Shown here in pieces: positions 39,101-46,020 of a DNA stretch of 64,000 nt. Each line of letters begins with the position of its first letter. Position 1 is the first letter of the stretch. The notes under the pieces were generated by a model. It had not been told where the DNA came from and ran no database searches. It saw only the letters and a program-made list of their open reading frames with translations. Source of the stretch: CAVUAF01 sp963739375. GTDB lineage: Bacteria; Acidobacteriota; Terriglobia; Terriglobales; Acidobacteriaceae. The stretch spans positions 248,001 through 312,000 of the forward strand of contig CAVUAF010000014.1 in NCBI GenBank assembly GCA_963739375.1, written 5' to 3'. The position numbers were made by a program, and so were the translations under genes.

Positions 39101-39213
39101 TGGTAGAGGGAGCAGACGTGGTCACCGGGCCGCAGGTGGGCGAGGACGCGCTCGGCATCGACATCACGTACGGCGGCGGGGGGCGGCAGTAGCGGGACTG
39201 TGGCGGCAGCCAT
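36187..39213 (-). CDS. Hybrid sensor kinase with MEDS, PAS and receiver domains
   Basis: 1008-residue soluble hybrid kinase. An N-terminal MEDS domain (about 15-190, DHVCSLYQTEDEYL) is followed by a PAS domain (about 240-350) with a cysteine-containing loop around HKCYEIVH, a GAF-like region, a second PAS (about 545-660), HisKA with AVGRLAGGVAHDFNNLL, HATPase (DTGCGM, GKGTGLGL), and a C-terminal receiver with LLLTDVVMPG. No membrane helix is visible, so it senses a cytoplasmic signal. MEDS domains were described in DcmR-like sensors of C1 metabolism. No dedicated response regulator lies next to it. The ATG at 39213 lacks a clear ribosome site; upstream starts are possible. Confidence 0.88.
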   Translation of the reverse strand: MAAATVPLLPPPAAVRDVDAERVLAHLRPGDHVCSLYQTEDEYLRLLTAFAQQGVERGEKVMCFSATRTPEALLAVLRSRFDCADAIARGQLATFTTAGVYLQGGSFEPQRMIARLEAERDRALAEGYPALRVTGEMLWALDSRCDPRLLVEYETRLNTFFKDSRCLALCQYHRGRFPSPLLLKMLTTHPLTVVGAECFDNFYYQPPEELLGDDVDTATLERRIGNLRAKTGLERELRQARDEWETTFNCLSDPLSIHDPDFNIVLRNRAFDQFFGAPAGNGHKCYEIVHRMDHAPEFCPLPQTLQSRSRTVAEQFEPVVQRHLAISTDPICDGEGNVARVVHVVRDITELKHVHDELERMVRQRTAALEQANAVANKRIKETAALYAVERLLQEDDQPLPEITRRLVALLPRAWQYPECAVARIRFGDLEAASGSFENVVWSHGVSFTASDGTSGEIAVAYRDALPAAATGPFLEEEERLLQSVTERFSSYYERRRAEDAVYKSEASYRSLFEAANDAILVFDPDSEIIHAANGKACAIYGFTAAELLGHSLRSLTKDVPRGEEQIQKLLHDGACHNFETVHRRKDGRELHILASSSVVEYGGRPAILSINRDITELKHLEQQLRHAQKMEAVGRLAGGVAHDFNNLLMVIHGYGEMLLERLPADDPGHKMAGEIQQAAERAAGVTSQLLAFSRKRVVQPIVLDLNAAVRRIESMLQRLLGEDVELVFRLEPSTWPIKADTTQVDQLLMNLAINARDAMPEGGQIVITTGNAELGDNLSREYPYFRHPGDYVHLAVHDTGCGMTPEVQAHLFEPFFTTKDTGKGTGLGLATVYGIVKQGGGHIWVESAPGKGSTFNVYLPRAREPVLVPNRPAKPALRPHAGETVLLVEDSEPLRNLLGELLHSGGYQVLAAADGGVALDLARARAGRLDLLLTDVVMPGLSGPEVAGLVRRVHPEIKVLYISGYNDRQLSAVDAQDSRLLQKPFSRETLMAQVREVLSAPAASLPA

Positions 39214-39395
39214 GGGGGAAGCGTGGCACAGGGCGGGCGGGAGGAAGCGCGGAAAGCGCAGCGGAGGCGCACATTGCTGCCGGAATGAAACTGGTGCCAA
39301 TCTGGAACCCCGGGCCGCGCCCGCCTGTTTACCGTCTCCGGTTGACAAGATCGCGGGCGCGCGGCTCAATGGCGGAGGTGGGGCGAGGAGAAGAC

Positions 39396-40079
39396 ATGCC
39401 GGAAACCGGGCAACGGGGGACGCAACGCATCGTGGTGGCGCTATCGGGCGCCACGGGAATGATCTACGGCGTGCGCACGCTGGAGATGCTGCGCGCCGCC
39501 GGGGTGGAGACGCACGTGGTGGTCAGCCACTGGGCGGCGCGCACGCTGCGGCACGAAACCACGTATACCCTGGAAGACCTGCAGCAGCTCGCCCACGCCT
39601 GGTATGGCTACCGCGACATGGGCGCGGCCATCGCCAGCGGCTCGTTTCTCACCGACGGGATGATCGTGGTGCCGTGCAGCGTCCGCACCCTGGCCGCCAT
39701 CGCCACCGGGCAGAGCGACAACCTGGTGCACCGCGCCGCCGACGTCATTCTGAAAGAACGCCGCAAGCTGGTGCTGGCGGTGCGCGAGGCGCCGCTCACC
39801 GACATCCATCTGGAGAACATGCTGAAGCTGTCGCGCATGGGCGCCGTCATCTCACCGCCGATGCCCGCCTTCTACAACCACCCGCGCAGCGTCAGCGATC
39901 TCGTGGACCACACCGTCGTCCGCCTGCTCGACCAGTTCGGCATTCATCTGGACGTCACACCGCGCTGGCAGGGCGAGCTTGCGGTGGGCGGCCCCGCAGC
40001 GTCAAAACGCCCCGGCGACGCGCTCCCCGACGACGAAGCGGCCGCCGCGGCGCTGGCTGCGGACCGTCGACGGCGGTAG
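39396..40079 (+). CDS. ubiX: UbiX-family flavin prenyltransferase
   Basis: 227-residue flavoprotein that makes prenylated FMN, the cofactor of UbiD-type decarboxylases. The N-terminal SGATGMIYG motif binds the flavin phosphate, and the PCSVRTLAAIATGQSDNL and APLTDIHLENMLKLSRMGAVI blocks are diagnostic. The ATG at 39396 follows GAGGAG. It is divergent from the hybrid kinase; a TTGACA hexamer at 39342-39347 may be its -35. No ubiD partner lies in the window. In anaerobic aromatic degraders UbiD-like enzymes often feed the benzoyl-CoA pathway, so a partner elsewhere is worth looking for. Confidence 0.9.
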   Translation: MPETGQRGTQRIVVALSGATGMIYGVRTLEMLRAAGVETHVVVSHWAARTLRHETTYTLEDLQQLAHAWYGYRDMGAAIASGSFLTDGMIVVPCSVRTLAAIATGQSDNLVHRAADVILKERRKLVLAVREAPLTDIHLENMLKLSRMGAVISPPMPAFYNHPRSVSDLVDHTVVRLLDQFGIHLDVTPRWQGELAVGGPAASKRPGDALPDDEAAAAALAADRRRR

Positions 40080-40153
40080 GCACTACGGCTGGTGCCAGAG
40101 CATGAGCCCCTGGCCGCGACGGTCTTCCGAGGTCAGCGCATCTCACGACGGGC

Positions 40154-40169
40154 GGTGACCGGACTCACC
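40154..40169. promoter_or_regulatory. CRP/FNR-type operator upstream of the PflX-like gene
   Basis: GGTGA-CCGGAC-TCACC, exact GTGA-N6-TCAC and palindromic to the outer bases. It is centred about 80 bp upstream of the ATG at 40241, giving a leader of about 38 nt if the promoter is class II. Confidence 0.6.
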
Positions 40170-40240
40170 GCGCCGGCGCGCCCGATCAACGAAGTTGAGA
40201 CCCAGCTGGTTGTCCCGGCGTGATCCTGGAGGGTCGCTCC

Positions 40241-41158
40241 ATGCCCGAGCCCGCCTACCTGGCGCTGTGGCGCTCCGGCATCCTGGCCGAGCGTTGCCGG
40301 CGCGCGGTCGAATTGCTGGAGAACTGCGCGCTGTGTCCGCGGGGCTGCGCCATCAATCGGCTCGCCGGCGCCCGCAGCGTCTGCCACACCGGACGCGATG
40401 CCGTCGTCAGCAGCTACGGCCCCCACCATGGCGAAGAAGCGTGCCTGAGCGGGTGGCTGGGGTCGGGGACGATCTTCTTTGGCTGGTGCAACCTCCGCTG
40501 CGTGTTCTGCCAGAACTTCACCCTGAGCTGGCACGGCGAGGGCGTGCCTGCCGACGCCGACACGCTGGCCGGCATGATGCTCGACCTGCAGCGGTTCGGC
40601 TGCCACAACATTAATTTCGTCACCCCCACCCACGTCGTGCCCCAGATCCTGGAAGGGCTGCTGCGGGCCGCGGCGCAGAATCTGCACCTGCCCCTGGTGT
40701 ACAACACCGGCGCGTACGACTCGCTGGCGACCCTGGGGCTGCTGGACGGCGTAGTTGACATCTACATGCCGGATTTCAAATTCTGGGACGCCGCCATGGC
40801 GCAGCGCTACCTGCGCGCGCCCGACTATCCCGAGGTCGCCCGCCGGGCCATTGCCGAGATGCACCGCCAGGTGGGGCCGCTGGTGATCGGCGAGGATGGC
40901 ATCGCGTCGCGCGGCGTGTTGCTGCGCCACCTGGTCATGCCGGGCGACGTAGCGGGGACGGCAGCGATCATGCGCTGGGTCGCCGCCGAGCTGGGGGCCG
41001 AGACCTACGTCAACCTGATGGCGCAGTACCGGCCCTGCGGGCGAGTAGCGGGCAATGCCTACCCCGAAATTGCGCGCCGCTGCACGCCCGGCGAACTCGC
41101 GCGGGCCGTGGATGGCGCGCGCCGCGCCGGCCTGCGACGGCTGGGCCGCGCGGCGTGA
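40241..41158 (+). CDS. Radical SAM protein of the PflX family
   Basis: 305-residue radical SAM enzyme. The SAM-cluster cysteines are C83, C87 and C90 (WCNLRCVFCQN). An N-terminal CxxCPRxC group (C29, C32, C36) plus C48 is typical of PflX/YgjX-like proteins annotated as putative glycyl-radical activating enzymes. The real substrate is unknown, and no glycyl-radical enzyme gene is in the window. A ribosome site CTGGAGGG precedes the ATG. A CRP/FNR-type operator upstream fits expression under low oxygen, as expected for an oxygen-sensitive enzyme. Confidence 0.85.
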   Translation: MPEPAYLALWRSGILAERCRRAVELLENCALCPRGCAINRLAGARSVCHTGRDAVVSSYGPHHGEEACLSGWLGSGTIFFGWCNLRCVFCQNFTLSWHGEGVPADADTLAGMMLDLQRFGCHNINFVTPTHVVPQILEGLLRAAAQNLHLPLVYNTGAYDSLATLGLLDGVVDIYMPDFKFWDAAMAQRYLRAPDYPEVARRAIAEMHRQVGPLVIGEDGIASRGVLLRHLVMPGDVAGTAAIMRWVAAELGAETYVNLMAQYRPCGRVAGNAYPEIARRCTPGELARAVDGARRAGLRRLGRAA

Positions 41159-41182
41159 AGCCTCCCGGCAGCGCCGCCAGAA

Positions 41183-42175
41183 TCACGGCACGATGACGGC
41201 GGCGCCGTTGATGGCGTCCTGCTTCACCGCCTGGAGCGCTTCGTTGGCCTGCGCCAGCGGGAAGACCGTCACCTGCGGCCGCAGCCCGATTTCCGCGGCG
41301 AGCCGCAGGAAGTCGCGGGCGTCGGCGCGCGTCATGTTGGTGACGCTGCGCAGCTGCCGCTCCCCCCACAGCAGGCGGTCGTAGTCAAACTCGGGCATGC
41401 GGTCCAGGCGGATGGCGTTGATGGCCACCACGCCGCCTTTGCGCAGGCTCGCCAGCGCCGCCACCACCACCTCGCCACTGGGGGCAAAGGTGATGGCGCG
41501 ATCGAGCTCAACCGGCGGCCGCTCGCGCTCGGTGCCCGTCCAGGCCGCTCCCAGCGCGGCCGCCAGCTGGCGGTGCGAGGCTCCGCGCGTGGCGACGTAC
41601 ACGCTGCAATGCCAGGCGTGGAGCACGGCGATCGCCAGGTGCGCCGCGGCGCCAAAGCCGAAGAGGCCCACGCGCTCGCCCGGCTCGACGCCGGCGACGC
41701 GCAGGCTGCGAAACCCGATGATGCCGGCACACAACAGCGGCGCGGCGTGCAGATCATCCAGGGCCGCGGGAAGCGGGAAAACGAAGTCGGCGCGCGCGAC
41801 CGCGTACTCGGCATAGCCACCGGGCACGCTGTAGCCGGTGAAGGTCGGGGCATCGCACAGGTTTTCCCGCGCGTGGCGGCAGTACCAGCAGGTGCCGTCG
41901 GTGCCGCCCAGCCACGAGACCCCGACGCGCGTGCCCCGCGGCAGCTCGGGCGTGGCTCCAGCGACGATTTCGCCGACAATCTGGTGGCCGGGAATGAGCG
42001 CCGGCCGCCGGGGCGGCAGTTCGCCCTCGACAATGTGCAGGTCGGTCCGGCAAACCCCGCAGGCGCCCACCCGCAGCAGCACGTGGCCCGGCGGCGCTTC
42101 CGGATCGGGAACCTCGCGCACGCGCAGCGGGTGCTGCGCGATGTCCTGCGGCAGATCCAGGATCGCGGCCTTCAT
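41183..42175 (-). CDS. Zinc-dependent alcohol dehydrogenase (AdhA-like)
   Basis: 330-residue medium-chain dehydrogenase. C39 in GACGVCRTDLH and the HQ/E block of PGHQIVGEI are catalytic zinc positions; the CWYCRHARENLC segment supplies structural zinc ligands, and GFGAAAHLAIA is the nucleotide-binding turn. The TGTCWYCR / YSVPGGYAEY pattern resembles AdhA-type enzymes acting on short alcohols or aldehydes. It is monocistronic and convergent with the PflX-like gene. One of three copies of the TTGTTCY-N6-GGAACAM palindrome lies 71-90 bp upstream of its ATG, so it probably shares a regulator with the small genes at 42.4-44.9 kb. Confidence 0.88.
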   Translation of the reverse strand: MKAAILDLPQDIAQHPLRVREVPDPEAPPGHVLLRVGACGVCRTDLHIVEGELPPRRPALIPGHQIVGEIVAGATPELPRGTRVGVSWLGGTDGTCWYCRHARENLCDAPTFTGYSVPGGYAEYAVARADFVFPLPAALDDLHAAPLLCAGIIGFRSLRVAGVEPGERVGLFGFGAAAHLAIAVLHAWHCSVYVATRGASHRQLAAALGAAWTGTERERPPVELDRAITFAPSGEVVVAALASLRKGGVVAINAIRLDRMPEFDYDRLLWGERQLRSVTNMTRADARDFLRLAAEIGLRPQVTVFPLAQANEALQAVKQDAINGAAVIVP

Positions 42176-42245
42176 GCGCCTACACCATCCCACACTCCCA
42201 CGACCCCTGCCAAGCTGCCGCGAGCTGGGAGTCTCGACGCTTCGC

Positions 42246-42265
42246 TTGTTCTAAAAACGGAACAC
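42246..42265. promoter_or_regulatory. TTGTTCY-N6-GGAACAM palindrome, copy 1
   Basis: TTGTTCT-AAAAAC-GGAACAC lies 71-90 bp upstream of the alcohol dehydrogenase ATG (minus strand). The rest of the 232-bp gap 42176-42407 shows no gene I can support. Confidence 0.6.
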
Positions 42266-42407
42266 GCCCGCCGGCGCCACATCAAAAGCCGAGGGGGGAT
42301 CGCCAGCGGCTGGCGCGCACGGCGACGAGGGCCCGGCAGGATTCGCCAGCCGGCGAGCGCGGACCGGCGGCGTACGCCCGCGGCGTGGCTCGCGTGGTGT
42401 CAGGGGA

Positions 42408-42656
42408 TCAGGACTGCAGCTCGCCGCTGCCCGCCTGCCGCCGGCGCGCGCAGGCCGCCGGGAACTCCACCAGGTTGGACAGAAGCGAGTCCGACGGGCG
42501 ATGGCTTTCCTCCCCGATGCGATCATGACGGCATCGGAGGTAGCGCTCCAGGGCCACCACCAATTGCGAGAGGGAGCGTTGCTCACGCCGCAACGCCTTG
42601 AGCTGTTCGCGAGCTGACGGGTTCATGGAGGTATTAATGGCACGACCCGTGGCCAT
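42408..42656 (-). CDS. Small coiled-coil protein, unknown function
   Basis: 82 residues from the ATG at 42656, or 72 from the ATG at 42626; neither has a clear ribosome site. The segment LKALRREQRSLSQLVVALERYL is a predicted helix that resembles the first half of the next protein (LTELKEERARLDRAIAALQGL), so the two may be paralogues. Palindrome copy 2 lies 20 bp upstream of the longer start. No enzyme motif is present. Confidence 0.5.
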   Translation of the reverse strand: MATGRAINTSMNPSAREQLKALRREQRSLSQLVVALERYLRCRHDRIGEESHRPSDSLLSNLVEFPAACARRRQAGSGELQS

Positions 42657-42675
42657 GAACCCGCGCCCGGCGATT

Positions 42676-42695
42676 TTGTTCTAGATTCGGAACAA
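42676..42695. promoter_or_regulatory. TTGTTCY-N6-GGAACAM palindrome, copy 2
   Basis: TTGTTCT-AGATTC-GGAACAA, with 6 of 7 arm positions complementary, in the 40-bp gap between two small minus-strand genes, 20 bp upstream of the ATG at 42656. Confidence 0.65.
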
Positions 42696-42696
42696 G

Positions 42697-42918
42697 CTAC
42701 GCGGCGGCCCGCTTGCGCTCCGCCCAGCGCCGCTTCATGCCCGCGGAAATCCGCTTGCGAGCGGCGGCGCTCATGTGACGAGGACCACGGCGGCCGCCGG
42801 TCTTAGCTCGTGCACCCCCGCGCCTTGATCTGCCGGACAATCCCTGCAGGGCCGCAATGGCGCGATCCAACCGCGCGCGTTCTTCTTTCAGTTCGGTGAG
42901 TATCTGTTCCCAGTTCAC
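42697..42918 (-). CDS. Small basic coiled-coil protein (VNWEQIL type)
   Basis: 73-residue protein with an N-terminal amphipathic helix (VNWEQILTELKEERARLDRA) and a lysine/arginine/glycine-rich tail ending in MSAAARKRISAGMKRRWAERK, which could bind nucleic acid. Similar short proteins recur in acidobacterial genomes and have no known function. I chose the GTG at 42918 because AGGAAGGG lies 5 nt upstream; the ATGs at 42933/42936 have no such site. Confidence 0.65.
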   Translation of the reverse strand: MNWEQILTELKEERARLDRAIAALQGLSGRSRRGGARAKTGGRRGPRHMSAAARKRISAGMKRRWAERKRAAA

Positions 42919-42987
42919 GTTTCCCTTCCTCATCATCAAAGTAAGAGTCAGACAACTCACCGAGAATACCACGGCAGGCGGTAGTTC

Positions 42988-43521
42988 TTAGAAAACCGAG
43001 GTCAGGTGGGTCGCCATGGTGGGGTGAGCCAGAAGAGCATAGCGGGTGAAGTGCTCTTTCAGGTTGGCGTAGGCGGCCGCGGCCTCATCCACCGGGTGGT
43101 TCAGAGTAGGCCACAGGTAGGCCAGCGACAGCCGCACCATGGACGCGGCCGCGAGCAGGCGCACCCGAATGGCGCGGTCGGCCAGGCGAGCGGCGACCTC
43201 CGCCAGCTCGGCGTCACTCATGCGGGCGAGGTCGGCGACGCGGATCAAGACGCCGGCGTTGTGAAAAGCTCTACGCAGATAGACCAGGGTCGCCACAATG
43301 CGTTGCCGCTGCACGGTGCGAAATGCCGCCGGTGGCAGGGCCCGGCGCAAGAGCTCCTCATCCTCGGGGCGGGTCAGGTTTTTCAGGGCCGCAACGTCCA
43401 GCGGCCGCATCACCTGCAGCATGTCGGAGACGGCATGAATATTCGCTGTGCCGCGCCGCAGCAGACTTACGCCCAGCACCAGCGTGGTCAAGGCCACCAG
43501 CACTCCCACCAGGTAGATCAT
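42988..43521 (-). CDS. Uncharacterised protein with N-terminal membrane anchor
   Basis: 177 residues: one membrane helix at about 2-22, then a helical, alanine- and arginine-rich soluble domain with no recognisable motif. The ATG overlaps the stop of the multi-helix protein upstream (ATGA), so the two are coupled and likely interact at the membrane. I do not recognise the family. Confidence 0.65.
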   Translation of the reverse strand: MIYLVGVLVALTTLVLGVSLLRRGTANIHAVSDMLQVMRPLDVAALKNLTRPEDEELLRRALPPAAFRTVQRQRIVATLVYLRRAFHNAGVLIRVADLARMSDAELAEVAARLADRAIRVRLLAAASMVRLSLAYLWPTLNHPVDEAAAAYANLKEHFTRYALLAHPTMATHLTSVF

Positions 43522-44273
43522 CGCATCATCTCCGCTAGATCGGCATCCCAGCGCTCCAGGTCGGCGCGGGCGTAGGGTATCAGCTTGCGCTCCCCTGCCT
43601 TGCTGAACAGGAAGTAGCGCGCCCAAATCATCGAGCCGAGATTGAATCCCACCGCGGTCACGGTCCAGTACAAGCCCGCGGCGTCACGTCCCACATGCCG
43701 GCGCATGGTAACGGCCGCGACCGCGACCAGAAGATATATCGCGAACCCCAACATGGTCCCAAACGTGTAGTGCGGCCACTGCAGGCGGAAGAAGATCCCC
43801 AGGGACACCAGCAGCAGAATCAAGCCGCCGCGCAGCAGATCGGCGGAATACTCGAAGGAGAGGACCCCGACCACCAGCCGGTCGCCATCCGGACCCTGGG
43901 CAACGGCGGCGGCCGTGAACGAGACCACAATCAGCATCGCCATCGCCCAGTTGAACAAGGCGCAGCCGGCGCGGCACAAGGCGGGGTAGGGGGCGAACAC
44001 CCGCCGGTACACCTCGTGAATGATGGCGATCGTGACCACCACGTCGAAGGCCTGGAAGGCCCAATAGGTAAAGAAATACGCCACCGCATGGTGCCGCAGG
44101 TCCCGGTAGAGCGGATAGAGCACCGCAAACCGGACTAGCTGCAAGCACAGGTAGCCGAAGAAGAGCGCGTGTTCACGGGTGAGTCGCATGCGCAGCATGC
44201 CCCCGATGAGCACCACCGCAATGATTTGCGGCAGCACCCACAATGCGTACTGAAGAGTAGAACCGGTGGGCAT
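43518..44273 (-). CDS. Uncharacterised seven-helix membrane protein
   Basis: 251 residues with about seven hydrophobic segments and a hydrophilic C-terminal tail. I do not recognise the family, although multi-helix proteins of this size next to two-component genes are frequent in Acidobacteria. The ATG at 44273 has no strong ribosome site. It heads a possible four-gene minus-strand unit (44273 to 42408). It is separated by 47 bp from the small secreted peptide gene on the same strand. Confidence 0.65.
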   Translation of the reverse strand: MPTGSTLQYALWVLPQIIAVVLIGGMLRMRLTREHALFFGYLCLQLVRFAVLYPLYRDLRHHAVAYFFTYWAFQAFDVVVTIAIIHEVYRRVFAPYPALCRAGCALFNWAMAMLIVVSFTAAAVAQGPDGDRLVVGVLSFEYSADLLRGGLILLLVSLGIFFRLQWPHYTFGTMLGFAIYLLVAVAAVTMRRHVGRDAAGLYWTVTAVGFNLGSMIWARYFLFSKAGERKLIPYARADLERWDADLAEMMR

Positions 44274-44320
44274 GGCGGACGAAGGCAAGCATAGTCACTC
44301 TCGTCCGCCAGCACAACCGT

Positions 44321-44458
44321 TCAGTTGACGTGCGGAATGCAGCCCGGATCGAAGGGGTTGCACGTCGGCGGCGGGTCCGCTCCCGTCAGCGAAGTTGAGG
44401 TGGCCACCGGGGTGACGAGTAGCAGCGCGACGAGTAACGCTCGCAGAGTTCTTTTCAC
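44321..44458 (-). CDS. Small secreted peptide, 45 residues
   Basis: A GTG start preceded by AAGGAG (9-nt spacing) opens a 45-codon frame. It encodes a basic start, a clear signal-peptide core (LRALLVALLLVTPVATS) and a short mature part ending in NPFDPGCIPHVN, with two cysteines that could form one disulfide. The mature peptide would be about 24 residues. A conserved function is unknown; it could be a signalling or envelope peptide, or a chance frame. It is divergent from the 139-residue gene at 44566. Confidence 0.45.
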   Translation of the reverse strand: MKRTLRALLVALLLVTPVATSTSLTGADPPPTCNPFDPGCIPHVN

Positions 44459-44543
44459 GGCGCATCTCCTTTTCTGTGCGGAGCGCACCGTGATAGGGTG
44501 TGGGGTACAGGTGCTTACGGCCCGGAGAAGAGCAAACTGTTCA

Positions 44544-44563
44544 TTGTTCCGAAAGTGGAACAA
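44544..44563. promoter_or_regulatory. TTGTTCY-N6-GGAACAM palindrome, copy 3 (perfect)
   Basis: TTGTTCC-GAAAGT-GGAACAA is a perfect 7-bp-arm inverted repeat ending 2 bp before the ATG at 44566 and 86 bp from the divergent GTG at 44458. It could control both genes. Its position over the ribosome site could also block translation initiation. Confidence 0.65.
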
Positions 44564-44565
44564 AA

Positions 44566-44985
44566 ATGACTTTGTTGTCGGCAGAGCAGGATTTTGGGGT
44601 GCGGACCCTCGCGGCGTTCCGGGACCCGCTGTCGCGCCTGGCCTACTTTGCGGAACTCCGCGCCGCGGATGGCCGCTATACGCACTGGGGGGTGGCGCGC
44701 GCCCACGGTGAGGAGGCCGCGCAGCGGGCCATGGCCAGCACCCACTCCCGCGCCTTCCTGGAACTCTTGCGCTTTCCCTTGCCGGACCTGCTGCTCGCGG
44801 TGCGCCAGGCGGCGGCGCGCGAAGGCCAGCCGCTGCAGGAGGTGGTGGCCGGGTTACGGCGAGACTTCCAGAAGCTGGTTCCCACCGACCAGGGCGGCGG
44901 TTGTCCGCAACATCTCAGTTCGGTCCTGACAGCGCTCGCGGCTCTCGAGCAGGCGCGAGCAAGCGCCACTGTCCCAGCCGCATAG
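44566..44985 (+). CDS. Uncharacterised 139-residue protein
   Basis: Soluble protein with no membrane segment, signal or known motif; helical content predicted high. The start codon lies directly after a perfect palindrome with no separate ribosome site other than the GGA in it. The last 71 bp overlap the convergent XRE regulator gene, so at least one C-terminus may be shorter than drawn. I do not recognise the family. Confidence 0.55.
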   Translation: MTLLSAEQDFGVRTLAAFRDPLSRLAYFAELRAADGRYTHWGVARAHGEEAAQRAMASTHSRAFLELLRFPLPDLLLAVRQAAAREGQPLQEVVAGLRRDFQKLVPTDQGGGCPQHLSSVLTALAALEQARASATVPAA

Positions 44986-45721
44986 CCAGCGCCACCACCT
45001 GGCCGACGATCTCCGCTTCCTGGGGGTGTTTCAGCGTCCGGATCCTGGCCGGCGAGAGGGGATGGGGCTGCAGGGTCAGGCGCTCGCCCTCGAGTTCGCA
45101 CCACGCGCAGGCAAAACCATCGCGCGTCTCGATGAAATAGATGGGCCGTTCGTATTCGGAGCGCCAGGCGCCCGCCAGCACGCGATTCTTCGACTCATCC
45201 ACCTGCACAAACGAACCCGGCAGCAGCAGCGGATACATGGTCAGGTCTTCCATCCCGATGTAGCCGTAGGTGTAACTCGAGTTCTCAAACTGCGCCAGAA
45301 ACGAAAGCGGCAGCGTCCCCCAGCGTTCCACCATTCTGCCGATGTTGGTGGTGCGCGCCAGCGTGAACGAGGGGTCCATCTTGATCGGCAGCCGGACGTT
45401 GGGTGCGGTCAGCAGGCCCTGCGCCTTGTGCGATTTCGGAGGTTCGACCACGCCCATGTCCGCCGCCACCCATGCCAGGTCCACGCCGTACCACTGCATG
45501 AGCTCGCGGATGTCGATGCGGTAGAGCACGGCGAGCGTGTAAAGCCGATAGACGCTCGGGACCACACCCTTGGTCTCGATGTCGGAGAGGCGGCTGAGCT
45601 GAATGACGAACTCCGGGTTGTCATGCCGCGCGGCCAGCACGATGCTGCCGGCCTCGGCGTCGCGCAAGGTGAGACCCAGCTGCTCGCGCAGTGCCCGTAA
45701 TCGGCTGCCCGCCGACGTCAT
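44915..45721 (-). CDS. XRE-family regulator with S24-like C-terminal domain
   Basis: 268-residue protein with an N-terminal helix-turn-helix (about 5-70, including SRLRALREQLGLTLRDAE and SRLSDIETKGVVPSVYRLY). The C-terminal half contains MYPLLLPGSFVQVDESKNRV and RPIYFIETRDGFACAW, a pattern of LexA/CI-type S24 folds, possibly used only for ligand binding because I do not see the Ser-Lys dyad clearly. It is the only DNA-binding regulator in the 42-46 kb block and hence a candidate for the TTGTTCY-N6-GGAACAM operators, though this is inference. Confidence 0.8.
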   Translation of the reverse strand: MTSAGSRLRALREQLGLTLRDAEAGSIVLAARHDNPEFVIQLSRLSDIETKGVVPSVYRLYTLAVLYRIDIRELMQWYGVDLAWVAADMGVVEPPKSHKAQGLLTAPNVRLPIKMDPSFTLARTTNIGRMVERWGTLPLSFLAQFENSSYTYGYIGMEDLTMYPLLLPGSFVQVDESKNRVLAGAWRSEYERPIYFIETRDGFACAWCELEGERLTLQPHPLSPARIRTLKHPQEAEIVGQVVALAMRLGQWRLLAPAREPRALSGPN

Positions 45722-45887
45722 CACGCCCCCTGCGGGTCGCAAAATAGCACACTGGCGGCCCGCCGCCAAGCTGCCGGCCGCAACTTGAGCCGCTTTCGCG
45801 GCGTGAGCGCAGCCAGAGCCGCGCGGCGAAATCCTGCGGAGCGCAGCGACGAAGGACCTCTACGCCGTCAGCCAATTCGGTTTGCGC

Positions 45888-45963
<76 letters not shown>

Positions 45964-46020
45964 ACGTCTTGGTGGAATCTTACAACGGCGGGCGCTGCCG
46001 GTTGCCTGCCGCGCGGCCCG

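Noticed and set aside
42251..42586. 111-codon minus-strand frame overlapping the small coiled-coil gene
   Set aside because: Composition is Arg/Pro/Ser-rich without helix pattern; the alternative frame (42408-42656) resembles the adjacent small protein.
42246..44563. TTGTTCY-N6-GGAACAM palindromes as LexA (SOS) boxes
   Set aside because: The Gram-positive LexA box is GAAC-N4-GTTC, with the half-sites in the opposite order and different spacing; neighbouring genes are not SOS genes.
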